A DNA stretch of 64,000 nt, from NCBI GenBank assembly GCA_028571685.1, contig CM053156.1, positions 84,881,049-84,945,048 on the forward strand, written 5' to 3'. Below are positions 59,561 to 64,000 of the stretch, one piece after another. Below the pieces are notes generated by a model. It ran no database searches and was not told where the DNA came from. It worked only from the letters and a program-made list of their open reading frames with translations. The position numbers and the translations under genes were made by a program. This DNA is from Heterohyrax brucei. Lineage: Eukaryota; Chordata; Mammalia; Hyracoidea; Procaviidae. Position 1 is the first letter of the stretch. The number at the start of each line of letters is the position of its first letter.

Positions 59561-60999
59561 TGGCCCAGTCTCCTCTGAGGCCCTGGCTGGGGCCACCAGT
59601 ACAAACACTGATCCACGGGTATCCACCTACCCAGTCTTAAAGGATCCAGATAGTGACCTGGGGCTAGTCTTTGGGACCCACAGTCACACACTTTTTACAG
59701 GGATGACAAACCCTGTGTCCTCAAGGACTAGGTAGGTAATGACTAAAACCAAGAGAGACTGTTGGAGTCTAATGAAACTGTGGGATTCAAGTCACTCATA
59801 AAGTTCTAATTAAAGGCAAAATGCCTTGTCTCTAGGCTTTGGGTTTGTGACTTTTGCTGTGTCAGCTGGAATTACTGCTTGCCAGTTTCCTAGCAGAAAA
59901 GGGATTCATTAGAAGGACTGGGAGTGGCTTCTAGGTTCCAACTCCAGCCATAAACAGGCAGCAAGGGCGGTTTCTAGGGAATTCTGGACTTTCAGGGACG
60001 GAAACTGATGAGCAGTTCCTCAAGGCACCTCCCTGGGGATGACTCAGCACTGATTGGCCCACTTCATCCCCACCGCTCAAACTGCAGATTCCTAGGGGAG
60101 CATTTGCTTGGGACACGTGTTCACACCGTGGCCAGAAGACAGAACATCCTACCTGACAGTCTCACTAGACCGAGGGTTCTTCAGAGCAAAATCGCAGTTC
60201 CGTTGCCAGAAGGGGGCAAGCCCCAGTCCTTGGGAAAGAGAGCTGACTGGTTGGTCCTGACTCTATTGCCCAGTCCTTGTCCAATGAGCTTTGGCCAGGG
60301 CTGGGTTCATCAACAACAAACACGGAGGTTGGAGGGCTGGGAAGACACCGTAGGTGTGACCTAGAATATTCCCCGGTATCTTCCATCCTCAGCAAACCCA
60401 CTCACAGGTGGCGTGTGGCTGGACACCTGAATTCTCGGCCTCCAGGTGGGTAATACATCTCCAGCGATCCTGCCTGTGGTTTCAGCCCCTGGGTGTCGAC
60501 TGCTGGGGTGACAGTGACTGGCTTCTGATTAGGCTGAGTCTTGAGTGTTTGCTGGCTGGCCAACCCACATCCAGTTTTCTGTGAAGCAGAATTTTTTAAC
60601 ATCCACATTAGTGATACTTTGGGTTGGGTAAGTCTTGGTTGTGGGAATGAGTCTTGTCCGGTGGTTAGCAACATCCACGGTCTACCCAAGAGATGCCAGC
60701 AGCACACCCTCTGCCCCCACCGTAGCTGATGGTGACAACTCAAAGTGTCTCCCGGCTGCTGATTGGTCCCTGGAGGGGAAAACCATCCATGGCTGACAGC
60801 TACTGGTTTGAAAACATCCTTTCTGTACATGTCCTCTGCCTTTCCCACTACCACCAGGATCCTATCCACCAACCTTTCTCCTCAGTAAGAAGAACAGTCT
60901 TTCCTTTGATCTCTCTGCTCTATCTTTTTGATCCTCTCCAATCCATTCTCCATAATATCCTGGGAATACCTTTTTCTAGAAAGCAAGTCTGATCTCCTG
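59561..60999. other. No feature recognised
   Basis: Longest repeat-free stretch of the window by my reading. Open frames up to 156 codons (60402-60872, -) show no domain or coding bias. 59750-59835 (CACTCATAAAGTTCTAATTA) has a conserved-element look. Confidence 0.45.
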
Positions 61000-61745
61000 T
61001 CACTTCTTTGCCTAACATCCTTTTGGCCTGGATGATGTTTCTTGGGTAATGTCCCAACCACTCACTGCCTGTTTCTACAGTTTTAGGCTTGTTTATGTTT
61101 CTTTAAACTTCAGCTACATACTGATATCTCACTTCCTTCAAAGAACTTTTCTACCTCAGGGCCTTTGCACTTGCTATTTCCTCCTCCTGGAGCAATCTCC
61201 CTTCTACTCCTTGCCTGATTAACTTTCTCATCTCAGGGATCTGTCTCAGTTAAGAGTGGTGTTGGCTTCAAAAAAGGGCATAGTTTTCTCACATGACGAG
61301 AATCTGGAGACAGCTGGTTTCTGCCATCAGTTCTGTGACTCAGGGCTGGTATCTCTGGGATTCTCTTACCCCTTCCTCAGGATCACAAGACAGCTGCATC
61401 AGCTCCAGACATCCCAACTCCATTCAAGGCAGGAAGAAGGGGACAGTGCAGCCAGCCTGCTTTAGCTTGCATCTCATCAGCCATAATTGTCCCATGGCAA
61501 CCCCAGCCGCGACATAGGCTGGGAAAGTAAGTGAATAACTCTTGGGGATGCTGGAGAGGGAATGAGTAAAGGAGAATAGCAGTGGAAATGGCTGTTTAAC
61601 GTGTCAACTTGAATACTGCTTCCTCCAGGAAGTCTCCCCTGATTCCTTAGACCAGGTCAGATAGTCCTACTAGATGCTCTCCCAGTATACTGTACCAATC
61701 CATCATGAGCTTATTGCAACTACAATTTATTATTTGTATGCTTGA
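61000..61745. mobile_element. L2 relic in two pieces
   Basis: 61000-61250 has CTCAGGGCCTTTGCACTTGC, TATTTCCTCCTCCTGGAGCA. 61610-61745 continues CCTCCAGGAAGTCTCCCCTG and AATTTATTATTTGTATG. The 61260-61600 interval looks like a separate old repeat (CATCAGCCATAATTGTCCCA, GGCTGGGAAAGTAAGTG). Confidence 0.65.
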
Positions 61746-61756
61746 GTAATGAGCAT

Positions 61757-61950
61757 CTGAGTCATGGTGGTGCAGTGGCTAAGTGCTCATCTGTTAACCA
61801 AAATATCAGTGGTACAAACCCAGCAGCTGTTTTCTGGGAGAAAGATGTGGCAGTCTATGTCCATAAAAAGACTACAGCCTAGGAAATCTTAAGGGACAGT
61901 GCTATTCTGATTTATGAGATGGAATTGACTCCATGGCAAAGGGTTTCATT
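61757..61950 (+). mobile_element. SINE, type A
   Basis: GAGTCATGGTGGTGCAGTGG, CTGGGAGAAAGATGTGGCAG, GACTACAGCCTAGGAAATC, GAGATGGAATTGACTCCATG. Confidence 0.9.
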
Positions 61951-62591
61951 TCTGGGTTTGGGGTCTCGTATCTTGGGCTGGTAGCTTAGCGAGTTCCATG
62001 AGTTCAACCCCTGTGTCTGCAGCCCTCGCATGGTATCTGGCACATTGTAGGACCTCAGTGACCATTCATGAATGGCTGTCAAGTCCTTCCTCCCAGGGCA
62101 CAGAGGGACCATGACCCTGTGTATCCCAGGACCTTCCCTGGCTCCCCAGGGAAGACCCACAAAAGCCTCCTTTGAACACCTGCTTCTGCAGCAGAACTGG
62201 CTCTGTTTGGGCACATGTCCTGCCGCGATTCCGTTTCTGGAACTGCTCCATTGACGTTTCAATTGCACCTCTGTTGGCCGAGGTGTTGATAAGGAAAGGA
62301 AGCTTGTATGAAGATCAGTCCTGAGATACTGTGCTTGGAAAGGGAGCTGGTGCTGGCCGGGCTGCCCTGGGCTCAGGAAGGGTGTCTGGGGCAGGGGGCT
62401 GTGTCCCCGCTTCCCAGATCCTCCTGCTACTACCCTCCGGGTGGGACTTCTGGGTTTTCCTATTCTGCCTGCATTTGTCAGTCCTGTCCTTTTATTTGGG
62501 GTTTGTTATTTTGTGAATAAGCCCAGAAGCGTGTGTCAGCATCCTGTACCCACCTGCTGCATCTTTACTGAGTGACAGCACCGTGCAGGTG
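61951..62591. other. No feature recognised
   Basis: Unique DNA. 61980-62080 has an L2-terminus look (GGTATCTGGCACATTGTAGG). Confidence 0.4.
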
Positions 62592-62665
62592 GTTCTGGGT
62601 GGTCCAGATAGCTAAGCACTGGACCACTAACTGGGAGGCCAGTGGGCCGAACCCCTCAGAAGTCA
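62592..62665 (+). mobile_element. SINE head fragment
   Basis: TCTGGGTGGTCCAGATAGCT, AAGCACTGGACCACTAACTG, GCCGAACCCC; no tail. Confidence 0.6.
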
Positions 62666-62699
62666 GGCCAGCTTCTTGATTGAGTGCTCGTTACACAAA

Positions 62700-62862
62700 G
62701 GAGTCCTGGTGGCACAGTGGTTAGGAGCTTGGCTGCTAACCGAAAGGTTGGCAGTTTGAACCCACCAGCTGCTCCTTGTAAACTCCATGGGTGACTCTAT
62801 TCTGTCCTATAGGAGTGCTATGAGTCGGAATCGACTGTGTGGCAACAAGCTTGGTTTGGGTA
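62700..62862 (+). mobile_element. SINE, type S, among the least diverged
   Basis: GGAGTCCTGGTGGCACAGTG, GTTTGAACCCACCAGCTGCT, TATGAGTCGGAATCGACTGT, ending TTGGTTTGGG. Confidence 0.95.
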
Positions 62863-62872
62863 TTATGTGAAG

Positions 62873-63078
62873 TGAGTCCCTCGATGGTGCGCTTTACGTA
62901 CTCAGCTGACAACCGAAAGTTTGGAGGTTCCAGTCCCCTACCCCCAAGGTGCTTCAGAAGAAAAACCTGGCAATCTAATTAAAAAATTCAGCCACTGAAA
63001 ATGTCTATAGCACCCAGTTCTGTTCTGGCACACCTGGGATTGTCACAAGGCAGAGTCGACTCCACGGTGACAGGTGGT
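62873..63078 (+). mobile_element. SINE, type C
   Basis: GAGTCCCTCGATGGTGCGCT, AGAAGAAAAACCTGGCAATC, CAGCCACTGAAAATG, GGCAGAGTCGACTCCACGGT. Confidence 0.85.
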
Positions 63079-63094
63079 GGGGGTGGATCATGGG

Positions 63095-63663
63095 ACAGAC
63101 TCAGTTCTCTGGTGCTGCTGTGACAGAAATACCATACCCAGACAGCTTTTGCAGGCAGATGGGCATTTTCTCACGGCTGAAGAGGCTATCAGTCTGCGAT
63201 CAGACACTGGCTCTCGAAGAAGGCTTCCCTCTCTGTCAGTGCTACGGGGTGGTCCTCGTCTCTTCCTGGCTGCTGCTCCTCTGTTCCTTCGTGATCTTCT
63301 TGTGGCCTGGCACCTGTTTCTTCCATCTCTGCCAGCTGGCTTGGCTGCTAGCTCAACCTGCTTTCCTTTGTATCTTAAAAGAGGTCGGCTTAAGATGCTC
63401 CCTGCACTATTGTGTCACCTCAACACTGGAAACCCAGGTGGCACGGTGGCTACATGTCAAAAGGTTGGCAGTTCGAATCCCACAGATACTCCTTGGAAAC
63501 TGTGGCATAGTCCTACTCTGTCCTGTAGGGTCCCTATGAGTTGGCACTGACTCGACGGCAGTGGATTTAACCTTTAACAAAGAAAACTCATTCCTCAATG
63601 GGATTATAACCAGAGGTACAAGAGTTAGGGTTTACAACACATATTTTGAGCCGGGGGAACCTC
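63095..63663 (-). mobile_element. LTR, ERVL-MaLR type, antisense, with a SINE inside
   Basis: GACTCAGTTCTCTGGTGCTG, CTGTGACAGAAATACCATAC, AGAAGGCTTCCCTCTCTGTC. After the SINE, GGTTTACAACACATATTTTG. Frames of about 150 codons on + are incidental. Confidence 0.75.
63427..63583 (+). mobile_element. SINE, type S, nested in LTR
   Basis: GGAAACCCAGGTGGCACGGT, GGCAGTTCGAATCCCACAGA, GCACTGACTCGACGGCAGTG. Confidence 0.95.
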
Positions 63664-64000
63664 CCTTCTAGCTGTCACACAAGGTAGACATAAAGTGGAT
63701 GTAGTTCTTGCCATCTTGGGGGGCTGCAGTCTGGTCTGGGAGACAGACACGGGTCTCAATCAAAAACATGTGTAGGATGACAACTTGCACAGGTCCTCTG
63801 AAGAGAGGAAGCGGTGCTGGGAGAGTCTACTGGGGGAGGAGGCTTTCCTGAAGACGTAGTGGCTGAGAGTAGAGGGGAAGGCGTGCACGGTGTGTGCAAC
63901 GGGTCTGAGGGGGAACAACAAGTGGAGCCTCTGGGTTTCCCCCCAACTATCGCAGGTGGCTGGAAAGCACAGAAATGTGGAAATGTATTCTCTCACTGCT
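63664..64000. other. Unique DNA, possible ancient repeat
   Basis: 63690-63850 (TGCAGTCTGGTCTGGGAGAC, GGAGGAGGCTTTCCTGAAGA) resembles the ancient L2-like segment. The window ends here. Confidence 0.35.

Noticed and set aside
60402-60872. 156-codon open frame on the - strand in repeat-free DNA
   Set aside because: No recognised motif, no splice or poly(A) context. Frames of this length occur by chance here.
63074-63550. 158- and 149-codon overlapping frames on the + strand
   Set aside because: They lie in an antisense LTR with a SINE inside and have no protein-family match.

Overview
This is mammalian nuclear DNA, and the repeats place it in an afrotherian, most likely an elephant (Loxodonta or Elephas; another paenungulate cannot be excluded). 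The evidence is about 65 tRNA-headed SINEs ending in the tail GGGTCGCTATGAGTCGGAAT / CGACTCGACGGCA, about one per kilobase, together with seven copies of the RTE-type LINE that carries the same 3' end. These sit among L1 3' ends, eight ERVL-MaLR-like solo LTRs, MER20 and MER5A hAT elements, MIR and L2 relics and one mariner. I found no host protein-coding exon, rRNA, functional tRNA or known ncRNA. No open frame exceeds 243 codons, and those that give recognisable protein are decayed RTE reverse transcriptase or mariner transposase. The window reads as intergenic or deep intronic sequence.

SINE types used below, read in sense orientation. Type S: about 160 bp, joins the tRNA head directly to GCTCCTTGGAAACTCTATGG. 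Type A: about 205 bp, has AAAGACCTGG, then GATCTGCTCCCGTAAAGAT. Type C: about 200 bp, has AAGAAAGGCCTGGCAATCTA, then CATTGAAAACCCT. Type G: about 330 bp, has a tRNA-Gly-like head and the AAGAAAGGCCTGG body.

Layout. 0-9 kb: SINE clusters, a MER20, an antisense L1, L2 and MIR relics. 9-13.5 kb: the best RTE copy, a MIR split by a solo LTR, SINE-in-SINE nests and LTR fragments. 13.5-25 kb: SINEs of all types, a second MER20, an RTE inserted in a SINE, a short CpG cluster, a G-quadruplex motif and a CCAAT-box cluster. 25-33.7 kb: MIR, an LTR interrupted by an RTE, an inverted L1. 33.7-36 kb: a large GGT/GAT minisatellite growing from a SINE tail, a GC-rich block with a poly(A) signal, a purine tract. 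37-41.7 kb: a long antisense L1, an LTR inside an LTR, an RTE with a SINE inside. 42-44.4 kb: an RTE split by a fold-back mariner. 45-49.5 kb: a 29-bp minisatellite derived from a MIR tail, and an L1 carrying a nested LTR, RTE and SINE. 50-55.7 kb: further nests and antisense L1. 56-64 kb: mostly unique DNA with a CCAT/CCAC array, AT-rich candidate conserved elements and a final LTR with a SINE inside.

The most notable observations are a mariner whose two ends are inverted copies of one transposase 3' end, a recurrent insertion position inside antisense type A SINEs, a minisatellite born from a MIR tail, and the CCAAT, CpG and G4 signals between 19 and 24 kb. Boundaries come from reading and are usually good to about 5-20 bp. 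Family names were assigned by recognition, without a library search.
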